Shown here: piece by piece, positions 56,658 to 64,000 of the stretch
Layout of the letters: each line of letters begins with the position of its first letter
Numbering within the stretch: position 1 is the stretch's first letter
Assembly (NCBI RefSeq): GCF_000368625.1
Contig: NZ_KB849576.1
Location: 977,297 to 1,041,296 of the forward strand
Origin: Acinetobacter schindleri CIP 107287
GTDB taxonomy: Bacteria; Pseudomonadota; Gammaproteobacteria; Pseudomonadales; Moraxellaceae
Length of the DNA stretch: 64,000 nt
Reading direction: 5' to 3'
The notes under the pieces: generated by a model
Told to the model about the DNA's origin: nothing
The model's input: the letters and a program-made list of their open reading frames with translations, nothing else
The model's database searches: none
Made by a program: the position numbers and the translations under genes

Positions 56658-56829
56658 TGGAGCTTTAAAAGTTTATTCCTAAGAATCGCAGCTTGGTTTT
56701 TTGTTATTTGCTTAGGCTATTTTGTTTGCTTAAAAAATCCTCGTATAAACGGTTACAAAGCCTTAAGACGTGAGGCTTTGATCTAGAATGAACACTTTAT
56801 AAGTCAGCTATTTCTTCACCTGACTGCGC

Positions 56830-57402
56830 TTGTTCTGGATTTTAATTTTGTTGCATCTCTCAACTTCTTGGCAAATTGTACTTGGCCTTGTGGCTCTATG
56901 TTTCTCCTATTATTTGCTGCACAAACTTGTGGTGTTTTTACAAGAACTGTTCCGCCCCTTCAAAAAAGGCAAAAAATACTGGTGTCGAGTTAAGGCCGTC
57001 AGTGATGGCGACACCCTCACCTGCTATCGTTTCAATATCCGTCGTTCAGAAACCCGCTTACGCTTTGCCTATGTGGATGCACCTGAATCCAGTCAGGCCT
57101 ATGGCAAGGAATCCCAGCAGCTGGTCGCAAAAATGATCAAGAATAGACTGGTCCGTGTGCAAATTACCGATATTGACCGTTATGGACGCTGTGTTGGAGT
57201 CATTTTCCGACGTCGTAAAAATGTCAATGAAGAACTCATCAAGCGTGGTGCAGCTTGGGTTTATGAAGAATATATCCGTGACAAGAAACACCTCTCCTAT
57301 CTGATGAGCCTGCAAAGCAATGCCAAGAAAAATAAGAAAGGTCTCTGGCGCGGCACACACCCGGTACGACCAAGTATTTACCGTAAACAGAAAAAATCCT
57401 GA
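56830..57402 (+). CDS. Membrane-anchored thermonuclease (SNase-like) protein
   Basis: A 190-residue protein with an N-terminal hydrophobic helix (about residues 8-35) and a staphylococcal-nuclease domain: AVSDGDTLTCYRF, TRLRFAYVDAPESSQAYG and DIDRYGRCVGVIF give the catalytic Asp/Arg/Glu/Arg pattern. It likely cleaves nucleic acid at the envelope. The start codon is a TTG at 56830; no ATG precedes the domain in a suitable position. Confidence 0.85.
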   Translation: MFWILILLHLSTSWQIVLGLVALCFSYYLLHKLVVFLQELFRPFKKGKKYWCRVKAVSDGDTLTCYRFNIRRSETRLRFAYVDAPESSQAYGKESQQLVAKMIKNRLVRVQITDIDRYGRCVGVIFRRRKNVNEELIKRGAAWVYEEYIRDKKHLSYLMSLQSNAKKNKKGLWRGTHPVRPSIYRKQKKS

Positions 57403-57729
57403 GCAGAATAAAGAGCCTTTTGGCTCACTACCGTCCCACAATTTTAATCAGGATATATATTAGGTCATCATAGCAACTCAATAATGTTTTAAATTTATGA
57501 TATTCATAAATATTTATAATTATGTATTGCACAGCTTTATCTTCTCTTTAAAAGTCTAAGTGGCTGTGTGCAGGCAGAACCTTACTTTGGAAAAACTCAA
57601 AGTAGGCAAAAGTCTTTTATTCCCCCATTACGACGTCGTGTCGTGATCGGGAATGTGTTGCATTCCTGCCACCCGCGCGTATCTAAAATCTAATCACTGC
57701 AACTCTGGGACATGCCTTTCCGCTATCTT
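57403..57729. other. Structured noncoding region of unknown kind
   Basis: 327 bases without a gene. The part 57560-57720 is less AT-rich and holds perfect hairpins: TACTTTG-N8-CAAAGTA at about 57582-57603, the palindrome ACGACGTCGT near 57629, and GGAATG-TGTTG-CATTCC near 57651. This could be an RNA, a decayed repeat or an element shared by many strains. No function is assigned. Confidence 0.5.
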
Positions 57730-58509
57730 TTATTTTAGCTGATGCTTATAAATAGTTTCGGTAAATTCGCCAAAGACTGAGACTTTTTCGAACAGATGCT
57801 CGCCATACATCAAGTCATCAATTAGACGCTCGGCATCGGCATGCTGTATTCCGCTAAGTTGAGTAACTAATTCAATATTAGCTGACGTGATCTCTTCACA
57901 AGTGACGGCAACTGAATCTGTCTTCCTTTTCCATAACAGTTTTTTAAATTCGATTTCAGTTAAATCAAAATTCTGTTGTATCAATTTGTGCTGGATAACC
58001 TGTATACCGGATGATTCGAGTAATATTTTCAACCCAGCATCCAGTTCATTTCCAATGACAATCAGGCTCTTACAATTGGGGTCAAGTAAGGCCTTGAATA
58101 CGGCATAGCGCTGTAAATCTGGCATGGAACAACCATCGGTTACCAAATCAAAGCAAATATCCATTTCCTGTAAGGCTTGGGTATGGTTTAGTTTCAGCGC
58201 TTCTACCCGGAAATATTCTCCCAGTATCTGTTGCAGTTCAGTATTGGCTGGAGCGATAAAGATGGTTTTATGTTTTAGCACGGACAGAATAAGCGGACTA
58301 AAGACATAACTCAGTCGAGAAGCATCAAATTGATCCAGCAACATTACATGATGAATTGTTTCAGTATATGCGCGTGTCTGTGCTGCCTCTTTAACTGCGT
58401 GGATCAGCTGTTCAGGTAAGGTAATTGCTGGTTGATGTAAATCCATCATTAAATTAGAACTGCTTTTAAAACATTCACTGATAATTGTTGTTAGGTCTAA
58501 ATCCTGCAT
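57730..58509 (-). CDS. Unknown cytosolic protein
   Basis: A 259-residue acidic soluble protein without signal or membrane spans. I do not recognise a family. Hydrophobic strand-helix alternation (HHVMLLDQF, KTIFIAPANTELQQILG, CKSLIVIGNELDAGLKILL) suggests a Rossmann-like or receiver-like fold. It is flanked by the structured spacer and the MarR gene on the other strand, and appears to be alone in its transcript. Confidence 0.7.
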   Translation of the reverse strand: MQDLDLTTIISECFKSSSNLMMDLHQPAITLPEQLIHAVKEAAQTRAYTETIHHVMLLDQFDASRLSYVFSPLILSVLKHKTIFIAPANTELQQILGEYFRVEALKLNHTQALQEMDICFDLVTDGCSMPDLQRYAVFKALLDPNCKSLIVIGNELDAGLKILLESSGIQVIQHKLIQQNFDLTEIEFKKLLWKRKTDSVAVTCEEITSANIELVTQLSGIQHADAERLIDDLMYGEHLFEKVSVFGEFTETIYKHQLK

Positions 58510-58678
58510 AAATCCACCTTAGCCACTGCTCGCATCTAGGTTTGCATGTTAAAGAAAACTAAAGATTTTTCCCACCAGATTAGCTCATTTACTCCTTGAA
58601 ATATCTGTTAAGCCATATCGAAGCAACTGATACATCACTTGAATTTTCATATTTATAAGCGTAAATTAAGCATATTTA

Positions 58679-58693
58679 GTTAACCAGGTTAAC
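58679..58693 (+). promoter_or_regulatory. Palindromic operator before the MarR gene
   Basis: GTTAACCAGGTTAAC is a 15-bp dyad symmetric except for the centre, located 10 bases before the MarR start. It matches the size and TTAAC-type half-sites of MarR-family operators, so autoregulation is likely. Confidence 0.75.
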
Positions 58694-58703
58694 ATTATTC
58701 CTT

Positions 58704-59144
58704 ATGGATACTACCTCCCGCTTTAGATTTGCATTATTACGCTGTGCAAGATTGCTCGGGGATGAAATGAATGCGGTGTTAATTGAACACGGCTTAAATT
58801 ATTCCTTATGGCAAAGTCTGGTCATTATCAAAATGAATGGTCAATGTACGGCGCTGGATATCGCTCAGGAACTCAGGATTTCAAAACCTGCTGTAACCAA
58901 GCGTTTAAATACTTTGATGGAAATGAACTTTATTGAATCACAACCCATGACAGATAAACGCCAGAAATTACTGCAGCTATCTGAAATGGGTGAACAACAG
59001 TTCCAGCAATGTTGCGGCAAGATTGATGTTCTGGAAGCAGAATTACTGCAAGACTTCAATAAAGATGAGCTGAAACGTGCTCATGCTTTTGTTTTAGAGT
59101 TTATGCATTCCCTTCAGGCGAGAAAGGAGCTTCAACATGACTGA
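58704..59144 (+). CDS. MarR-family regulator
   Basis: A 146-residue winged-helix regulator (CTALDIAQELRISKPAVTKRLNTLMEMNFIESQPMTDKRQKLLQLSEMG). It overlaps the following MFS gene by eight bases, so it is very likely the regulator of that exporter, and it has a palindromic operator just upstream. The effector is unknown. Confidence 0.92.
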   Translation: MDTTSRFRFALLRCARLLGDEMNAVLIEHGLNYSLWQSLVIIKMNGQCTALDIAQELRISKPAVTKRLNTLMEMNFIESQPMTDKRQKLLQLSEMGEQQFQQCCGKIDVLEAELLQDFNKDELKRAHAFVLEFMHSLQARKELQHD

Positions 59145-60333
59145 GGCTCAATCCAAGCTTTGGACGAAAAATTTTATTTTTCTTAGTACAATGAACTTCC
59201 AGCTGGTTCTGGTGTTCTATCTCCTGGTCATTGTCAGTGTTGGTTATGCCTTAGCTGAACTGGATGCCACTACTGCACAAGCAGGGTTAATCTCCGGTGT
59301 ATTCGTGGTTGGGACTTTAGTCGGTCGATTGCTGATAGGAAAATTCCTGCCCAATTTGGGTGCCAAAGCCAGTCTGGTTGCCGGAGCCTTGGGCTTTTTC
59401 CTGTTCTCTGGTCTGTATTTTATTCCAGTGGATGTACCTTATCTGATTGCGATCCGCTTTGCTCACGGCTTTATGATGGGTGTCGCAGGGACTGTTATTG
59501 GAACTGTCATTGCCCAGACCATTCCAGCAACCCGACGTGCTGAAGGCATTGGCTACTTCAGTACCAGTAGTACGCTAGCCACTGCAGTTGGTCCATTCCT
59601 GGCGATCTGGCTAATGTCACAATATGACTATAAGGTGATTTTCACTTTTACTTCTATTGTGGCTTTCACCTGTCTGCTCTTCAGTTTTGGTGTTGATACT
59701 TCAAAAGTAAAACTGGCTGCAAAAGCTGGTACGCAGCAGTCTGCTCAGCCTACTTCACGTCTGGCGCAGTTTGTTGAGCCTAAAGCTTTTCCTATTGCGG
59801 TTATTATCCTGATTGCTGGTGCATGTTATTCCGGCGTACTGTCTTTCCTTAACCTGTATGCTAAGGAAATTGACCTGTTGCAGGCGGCTTCATTCTTCTT
59901 CCTGATGTATGCAGCCGCAATTTTGATTTCTCGCCCATTTACCGGCCCATTGATGGATCGCAAAGGCGAAAATATCATCATGTATCCAGCGATTGTGCTT
60001 ATGGCAATCGGTATTGGTTTGCTCAGTCAGGCACATAATTCATGGATGCTCCTTACCAGTGCAGCGTTATTAGGTTTTGGTTATGGCAATATTCAATCCA
60101 TTTGCCAGACCATTGCGGTAAAAAGTACCACAATAGAGCGTATGGGACTGGCAACATCAACTTTCTTTATTGCTCTTGATGCTGCACTTGGTTTTGGACC
60201 GTATTTTATTGGCCAGTTTCTGGATCAGATCGGTTATCAGCATTTGTATTTGTATAGTGCGGTCATTACACTCAGCTGTCTGCTTTGGTATTACCTGCTG
60301 CATGGACGTAAAGTTAAAGCTGCTGCAACTTGA
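59137..60333 (+). CDS. MFS exporter
   Basis: A 398-residue transporter with twelve likely spans. Loop motif VGRLLIGKFLPNLGAKAS and the second-half ISRPFTGPLMDRKGEN are typical. It starts inside the end of the MarR gene and resembles the MFS gene at 32485 in length and pattern, so these are probably related exporters. Its transcript ends at a hairpin lying within the opposite gene. Confidence 0.92.
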   Translation: MTEAQSKLWTKNFIFLSTMNFQLVLVFYLLVIVSVGYALAELDATTAQAGLISGVFVVGTLVGRLLIGKFLPNLGAKASLVAGALGFFLFSGLYFIPVDVPYLIAIRFAHGFMMGVAGTVIGTVIAQTIPATRRAEGIGYFSTSSTLATAVGPFLAIWLMSQYDYKVIFTFTSIVAFTCLLFSFGVDTSKVKLAAKAGTQQSAQPTSRLAQFVEPKAFPIAVIILIAGACYSGVLSFLNLYAKEIDLLQAASFFFLMYAAAILISRPFTGPLMDRKGENIIMYPAIVLMAIGIGLLSQAHNSWMLLTSAALLGFGYGNIQSICQTIAVKSTTIERMGLATSTFFIALDAALGFGPYFIGQFLDQIGYQHLYLYSAVITLSCLLWYYLLHGRKVKAAAT

Positions 60334-60340
60334 TGACATG

Positions 60341-61321
60341 CTAAAAGCGCCGGCTAAATCGACGGCGATATTCTAACGGGGTTAACCCCGTTTTTTTATG
60401 GAATAATCGCCTGAAAGAGCTTGGATCATGATAACCGACATGTTGCATGACTAGATCCACAGCCTGTTCGGTTTCTTCCAGCCGTTTACGGGCTGCTTCA
60501 ATCCGGATGGCTTGCAGATACTGATTCGGTGGCACATCCAGTGCCTGTTTAAAACGCCTAATCAAAGTACGTGTGGTGAGGTTAAAACGTGTTGCCAGTT
60601 GTTCCAGATTAAGCGCTTCATGAAAATGCTGTTCCAGCCAATCCTGTACTTTTTGTACCAGCTCGTCATGATGCGGCTTGCCAATTTTTAGTAAGGAATA
60701 AGACAGCTGGCTGTCACGCCGATAATCAATCACAAAGGATTTGGCTGACTGCATCGCCAGCTCAAAACCATAGTAGCGTTCAATCAGGTGCAGTCCTAAG
60801 TCAAACCAGGCCAGACCACCACCTGCACAGTAGATATGCTGATCCCGGCTAATCAGCTGATCGGCATGAAGTTTTACTTTAGGGTAAAGAGTCTGAAACA
60901 TATCCTGAAAGCCCCAATGCGTGGTCGCCTGGCGATCATTCAAAATACCGGCTTCAGCCAAGAAGAAATTCCCCGTACAGTTTCCTGCAATCACTTTCTG
61001 CTGCCGGTCTGCTTCTTTTAAATAACGGATCAGTTCCGGATTCTGTTGCAAGGTTTCGATAATCGGCCCGGCAATTGTAGGGACAATGGCAATATCTACA
61101 TCCTTGATATCTGCATAAGCTAAATGTGCCTGGATCAATATCCCATTAATACAACGGATCGCCTGCCCTTGGGCACTGGCAATTTCTACCTGAAACAGAC
61201 GATGAATTTCCTGCTGCTGAATCCGGTTCCAGCTCACGCCCGCCATGGCAAATAAATCCACGACTCCAGTAATAGCCGATGCTAAAGCCCCATCAAAACC
61301 TAAAACCACCACCTTTTTCAT
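60341..61321 (-). CDS. GlxA-family AraC regulator with DJ-1/PfpI domain
   Basis: A 326-residue regulator from ATG 61321 (a GTG at 61345 gives eight more residues). The N-terminal DJ-1/PfpI-like domain covers about 1-190 (KKVVVLGFDGALASAITGVVDLF, VIAGNCTGNFFLAEAGIL), where Cys in GNCTG is at the nucleophile elbow. The C-terminal AraC part has two helix-turn-helix motifs (NLEQLATRFNLTTRTLIRRFKQA, VDLVMQHVGYHDPSSFRRLFHKKTG). It is divergent from the acyl-CoA dehydrogenase at 61435, which it may control. Confidence 0.9.
   Translation of the reverse strand: MKKVVVLGFDGALASAITGVVDLFAMAGVSWNRIQQQEIHRLFQVEIASAQGQAIRCINGILIQAHLAYADIKDVDIAIVPTIAGPIIETLQQNPELIRYLKEADRQQKVIAGNCTGNFFLAEAGILNDRQATTHWGFQDMFQTLYPKVKLHADQLISRDQHIYCAGGGLAWFDLGLHLIERYYGFELAMQSAKSFVIDYRRDSQLSYSLLKIGKPHHDELVQKVQDWLEQHFHEALNLEQLATRFNLTTRTLIRRFKQALDVPPNQYLQAIRIEAARKRLEETEQAVDLVMQHVGYHDPSSFRRLFHKKTGLTPLEYRRRFSRRF
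60375..60397 (+). terminator. Terminator of the MFS operon inside the opposite coding region
   Basis: AACGGGGTTAACCCCGTT followed by five more Ts on the plus strand, 41 bases after the MFS stop. On the minus strand the same bases encode the KKTGLTPLE end of the GlxA-type regulator. Confidence 0.88.
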
Positions 61322-61434
61322 CTGAATATCATTGTCACTTTTCACATCTTAAGTGTCATTATTGACAATTCTAAAAAATAAAAGCAACTACTAGTCTTAA
61401 ACACATCATATGAATACTCGATTTAAAACTAAAT

Positions 61435-63222
61435 ATGACTCAACTTATCAATGACAAAGACCTGAATTTCCTGCTGTATGACGTTTTTAAACTGGAACAG
61501 CTGACCGAGCTTGAACGTTATCAGGAACATGATAAAACCACCTTTGACAGTATTTTAGATACGGCCAAAGGCATCGCTACCGATTATTTTGCATCGCACA
61601 ATGCCAAAGCAGATCAGCACGAACCAACTTTTGACGGCAAAAAAGTCGAAACCATTGCTGAAGTCAAAACCGCATGGAAACAGTTTGCCGATGCCGGGTT
61701 ACTCTGCGCTCAACATGATTATGATGCCGGCGGTATGCAGTTACCAATTCTGGTCAATATGGCGTGTAATGCCTTTTTTATGTCTGCCAATCCATCAACG
61801 GTGGCTTATTCTTTCTTGACCGCTGCCGCAGCCAATGTGATTCAGGCTTTCGGCACCGAGGAACTGAAACACACGTTTGTACCCCATATGTTCAGCGGCC
61901 GTTTTTCTGGCACCATGGCACTGACAGAACCGGATGTCGGTTCATCCCTTGGTGATCTGACCACGAAGGCCATTCCTCAGGCAGATGGATCCTATCGGAT
62001 TAAAGGTCATAAGATGTTTATCTCTGGGGGTGACCAGGACATTACTGAAAATATTGTGCATCTTGTGCTTGCCCGGATTCAGGATGCACCTCAAGGCGTG
62101 AAGGGTATTTCCCTGTTTATTGTGCCAAAATTCAAGACCCGTGCCGATGGTTCACTTGATGAGTCTAATGATGTTCAATTGGCCGGCCTACTGCATAAAA
62201 TGGGCTATCGCGGGACTACCTCGACGGTGCTGAGCTTTGGGGAAAATGACAATTGCTTAGGCTATTTACTTGGTGAAGCAGGTCATGGTTTAAAATATAT
62301 GTTCAAGATGATGAATGAAGCACGTGTCGGTGTGGGACTTGGTGCGGCAATGATTGGCTATCGTGGTTATCTGGAGTCTCTGAATTATGCCAAAAACCGT
62401 CCACAAGGACGTCCGGTAGCCGATAAAGATCCAAATAGTAAACCAGTGAATATCATTGAGCATAGCGATGTTAAACGTATGCTGTTGACCCAGAAGTCCT
62501 ATGTTGAAGCATCACTGGCACTGTGTCTGTTTGCAGCCCGCCTGATTGATGAACATCAGGCAGCTCAGGATGAAGAGAGTGCTATTTTGCTGGATCTGAT
62601 TACGCCAGTGGTCAAATCCTTCCCTTCTGCCTATGGCCCCAAAGCCAATGACCTGGCAATTCAGGTCTTGGGTGGTGCAGGCTATACCCGTGAATATCCG
62701 ATTGAACAGTGCTACCGGGACAACCGTCTGAATCCAATCCATGAAGGCACTTATGGCATTCAGTCTCTAGACCTACTCGGTCGTAAACTGTGGCAACACA
62801 ACGGTAAAGGTTTAAGCCTGCTCATGCAGCGTATCCAGAAAACTTTATCCGAGATTCAGGATCCCAAGTTAGCTGAACTGGCAGAAACTTTTAAAAAGCA
62901 TCTTGCGACTGTGCAAAAAACCACGCAGGTTTTAGGTCAGGCTTTGCATCAAGGTCGAGTTGATGCAGCATTGGCGAATTCAGGTTTATATCTGGATATG
63001 ATGGGTAAAACCATTATTGCCTGGTTATGGCTGGAAATGGCGAATCAGGCACAGTTAAAATTTGCCTCGTCTGACTATGCAGAAGATCAACAATTCCTGA
63101 CAGGAAAAATGCAGGCAGCTCAATACTTTATCCGCTGGGAACTGCCTGAAGTTGAACATCAGGCACAATTACTGATGAACTTTGATGATACCTGCCTGAA
63201 TATGCAGCCAGAATGGTTTTAA
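61435..63222 (+). CDS. Long-form acyl-CoA dehydrogenase (DmdC/AcdA-like)
   Basis: A 595-residue flavoprotein. The extended N-terminus (about 1-160) precedes the core: SGTMALTEPDVGSSLGD, HKMFISGGDQDITENIVHL and the C-terminal IQVLGGAGYTREYPIEQCYRDNRLNPIHEGTYGIQSLDLLGRK. The length and the LNPIHEGTYGIQ motif match 3-methylmercaptopropionyl-CoA dehydrogenase-type and related long acyl-CoA dehydrogenases. With the alkane hydroxylase downstream it may serve beta-oxidation of alkane-derived acids. A bidirectional terminator separates them. Confidence 0.9.
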   Translation: MTQLINDKDLNFLLYDVFKLEQLTELERYQEHDKTTFDSILDTAKGIATDYFASHNAKADQHEPTFDGKKVETIAEVKTAWKQFADAGLLCAQHDYDAGGMQLPILVNMACNAFFMSANPSTVAYSFLTAAAANVIQAFGTEELKHTFVPHMFSGRFSGTMALTEPDVGSSLGDLTTKAIPQADGSYRIKGHKMFISGGDQDITENIVHLVLARIQDAPQGVKGISLFIVPKFKTRADGSLDESNDVQLAGLLHKMGYRGTTSTVLSFGENDNCLGYLLGEAGHGLKYMFKMMNEARVGVGLGAAMIGYRGYLESLNYAKNRPQGRPVADKDPNSKPVNIIEHSDVKRMLLTQKSYVEASLALCLFAARLIDEHQAAQDEESAILLDLITPVVKSFPSAYGPKANDLAIQVLGGAGYTREYPIEQCYRDNRLNPIHEGTYGIQSLDLLGRKLWQHNGKGLSLLMQRIQKTLSEIQDPKLAELAETFKKHLATVQKTTQVLGQALHQGRVDAALANSGLYLDMMGKTIIAWLWLEMANQAQLKFASSDYAEDQQFLTGKMQAAQYFIRWELPEVEHQAQLLMNFDDTCLNMQPEWF

Positions 63223-63240
63223 GATTTAACGAAAATGAAT

Positions 63241-63271
63241 AAAAAATGCGCCCTGAAAGGCACATTTTTTA
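63241..63271. terminator. Bidirectional terminator between ACAD and alkane hydroxylase genes
   Basis: AAAAAATGCGCC-CTGAAA-GGCACATTTTTT, with one mismatch and T-runs on both strands, between convergent genes. Confidence 0.85.
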
Positions 63272-63305
63272 TTCAAAACTGGAAAATATTAAAAACTGAA
63301 AATAG

Positions 63306-64000
63306 TTAAGCTGCATTATCTTGTATACCAAATTTTCTGAAAATCTGCTTGCGTTTAGCTGGCAAGATATTGGCTTTGTTCAGGTCGCCTTGATAATGTT
63401 GATACACACGCTTATCCATCATTTTATACCACAATGGTGGTATCAAAGCTGGAATCAGCATGGTCGCATAACCGCTTGGCAAGACAGGTGCTTCCTCAAA
63501 ATTTCGCAATGCCTGAAACGGCCGGCTTGGGAACGCATGATGATCAGAATGGCGTTGTAACTGATACAGAAACAGGTTGGTAACAATATTATTATTGTTC
63601 CAGCTGTGTTCAGGCAAAGTACGCTCGTATTTACCTTTCTCGGTTTCAGCACGCTTCAAACCATAATGTTCAATATAATTGACAATTTCAAACAGGCTGA
63701 TGCCATAAAATGCCTGTGTTAACGTATATGGAATAATCTTCTTGCCAAAGGTTTTCAGCATCACACCATGATAAGCAGCACTCATCCCCCAGCCATGAAA
63801 CAATTCATTTTCCTTGCTAAAGAAACTTAAGCCTTTACGCTGTAAACGGCGTTTTTCAATTTCAATTGCAGATTTAAGTCCACCAAATACCGTACGTGGC
63901 CAGAATTTATAAAATGACTCTCCCATTTTTGATGAGGCAGGATCTTCAGGCGTCGCGACCCGTTTATGATGTCCATAAGGATGTTCAATCCGGAAATGGT
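63306..64000 (-). CDS. alkM: Alkane 1-monooxygenase, C-terminal part (AlkB/AlkM-like), cut by window edge
   Basis: The open frame continues past 64000, so only about the last 231 residues are seen. They include HFRIEHPYGHHKRVATPEDPASS, part of the HxxxHH-type histidine box, then the NYIEHYGLKR signature of AlkB alkane hydroxylases and the LQRHSDHHAFPSRPFQALRNF box. It is a di-iron membrane enzyme that oxidises alkanes to 1-alkanols. The first histidine boxes are outside the window. Symbol alkM is by analogy to Acinetobacter. Confidence 0.9.
   Translation of the reverse strand, partial: HFRIEHPYGHHKRVATPEDPASSKMGESFYKFWPRTVFGGLKSAIEIEKRRLQRKGLSFFSKENELFHGWGMSAAYHGVMLKTFGKKIIPYTLTQAFYGISLFEIVNYIEHYGLKRAETEKGKYERTLPEHSWNNNNIVTNLFLYQLQRHSDHHAFPSRPFQALRNFEEAPVLPSGYATMLIPALIPPLWYKMMDKRVYQHYQGDLNKANILPAKRKQIFRKFGIQDNAA

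Noticed and set aside
56575..56723. Possible CRISPR array
   Set aside because: Repeats are directly adjacent without spacers and no cas gene is present.

Overview
The window reads as chromosome of an Acinetobacter-type gammaproteobacterium (Moraxellaceae) outside the baumannii core: moderate-to-low GC, a ben/cat beta-ketoadipate cluster with catI-J-F-D order, PilU-type pilus ATPases, a BenE benzoate permease, an AlkB/AlkM-type alkane hydroxylase at the right edge, and many AT-rich intergenic spacers. The species cannot be fixed from sequence reading alone.

Layout. 1-5.0 kb: end of benD, then benE-catI-catJ-catF-catD, i.e. benzoate uptake and the lower beta-ketoadipate pathway to succinyl-CoA and acetyl-CoA, with palindromic repeats in two spacers. 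5.0-7.2 kb: an EamA permease and an AT-rich membrane/coiled-coil protein of unknown function. 7.35-12.7 kb: complete urease cluster on the minus strand, transcribed in the order ureE-F-G-D-(repeat-filled gap)-A-B-C. 13-18.4 kb: a zinc metallopeptidase-like protein, a TetR regulator, and a copper-export operon copA-cueR-copZ behind a textbook CueR promoter. 18.4-22 kb: sulfur block: cysK, an ArsR protein with the two-cysteine spacing of persulfide sensors, and a SulP anion transporter. 22.3-33.7 kb: mostly housekeeping transport and regulation (SstT, YoaK, DUF2058, orphan ParA-like protein, lipoprotein, MscM/YbdG-like channel, ABC exporter with MaoC-like protein, AraC regulator, gcvH, MFS). 33.7-38.2 kb: two tandem pilU paralogues and a DAHP synthase gene (aroG) behind an unusual leader with two successive aromatic-rich leader peptides and a terminator/antiterminator set. 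38.3-46 kb: glycine-zipper protein, glutathione-dependent formaldehyde dehydrogenase, cardiolipin-synthase-like lipoprotein, small proteins, a UDG-superfamily protein, SGNH hydrolase and a fatty-acid desaturase. 46.4-51.5 kb: an AT-rich accessory stretch with an SMR efflux/TetR pair and its operator, an XRE regulator facing a duplicated DsbA-fold protein, and a complete insertion sequence with a 5-bp target duplication. 51.7-56.6 kb: SDR, histidine phosphatase, APH-like kinase and acyl-CoA dehydrogenase in one operon facing a LysR regulator; this set resembles systems that phosphorylate and dehydrate 4-hydroxyacyl-CoAs. 56.8-64 kb: SNase-like nuclease, an unknown gene, a MarR/MFS operon with palindromic operator, a GlxA-type regulator, a long acyl-CoA dehydrogenase and the C-terminal part of an alkane monooxygenase.

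The most interesting signal is the leader upstream of aroG (37.83-38.19 kb): promoter, an 18-residue peptide containing YYYFWQF, overlapping alternative hairpins ending in a U-tract terminator, and then a second 34-residue peptide in which 11 of residues 3-17 are Tyr, Phe or Trp, just before the structural gene. No tRNA, rRNA, CRISPR array or prophage was seen.
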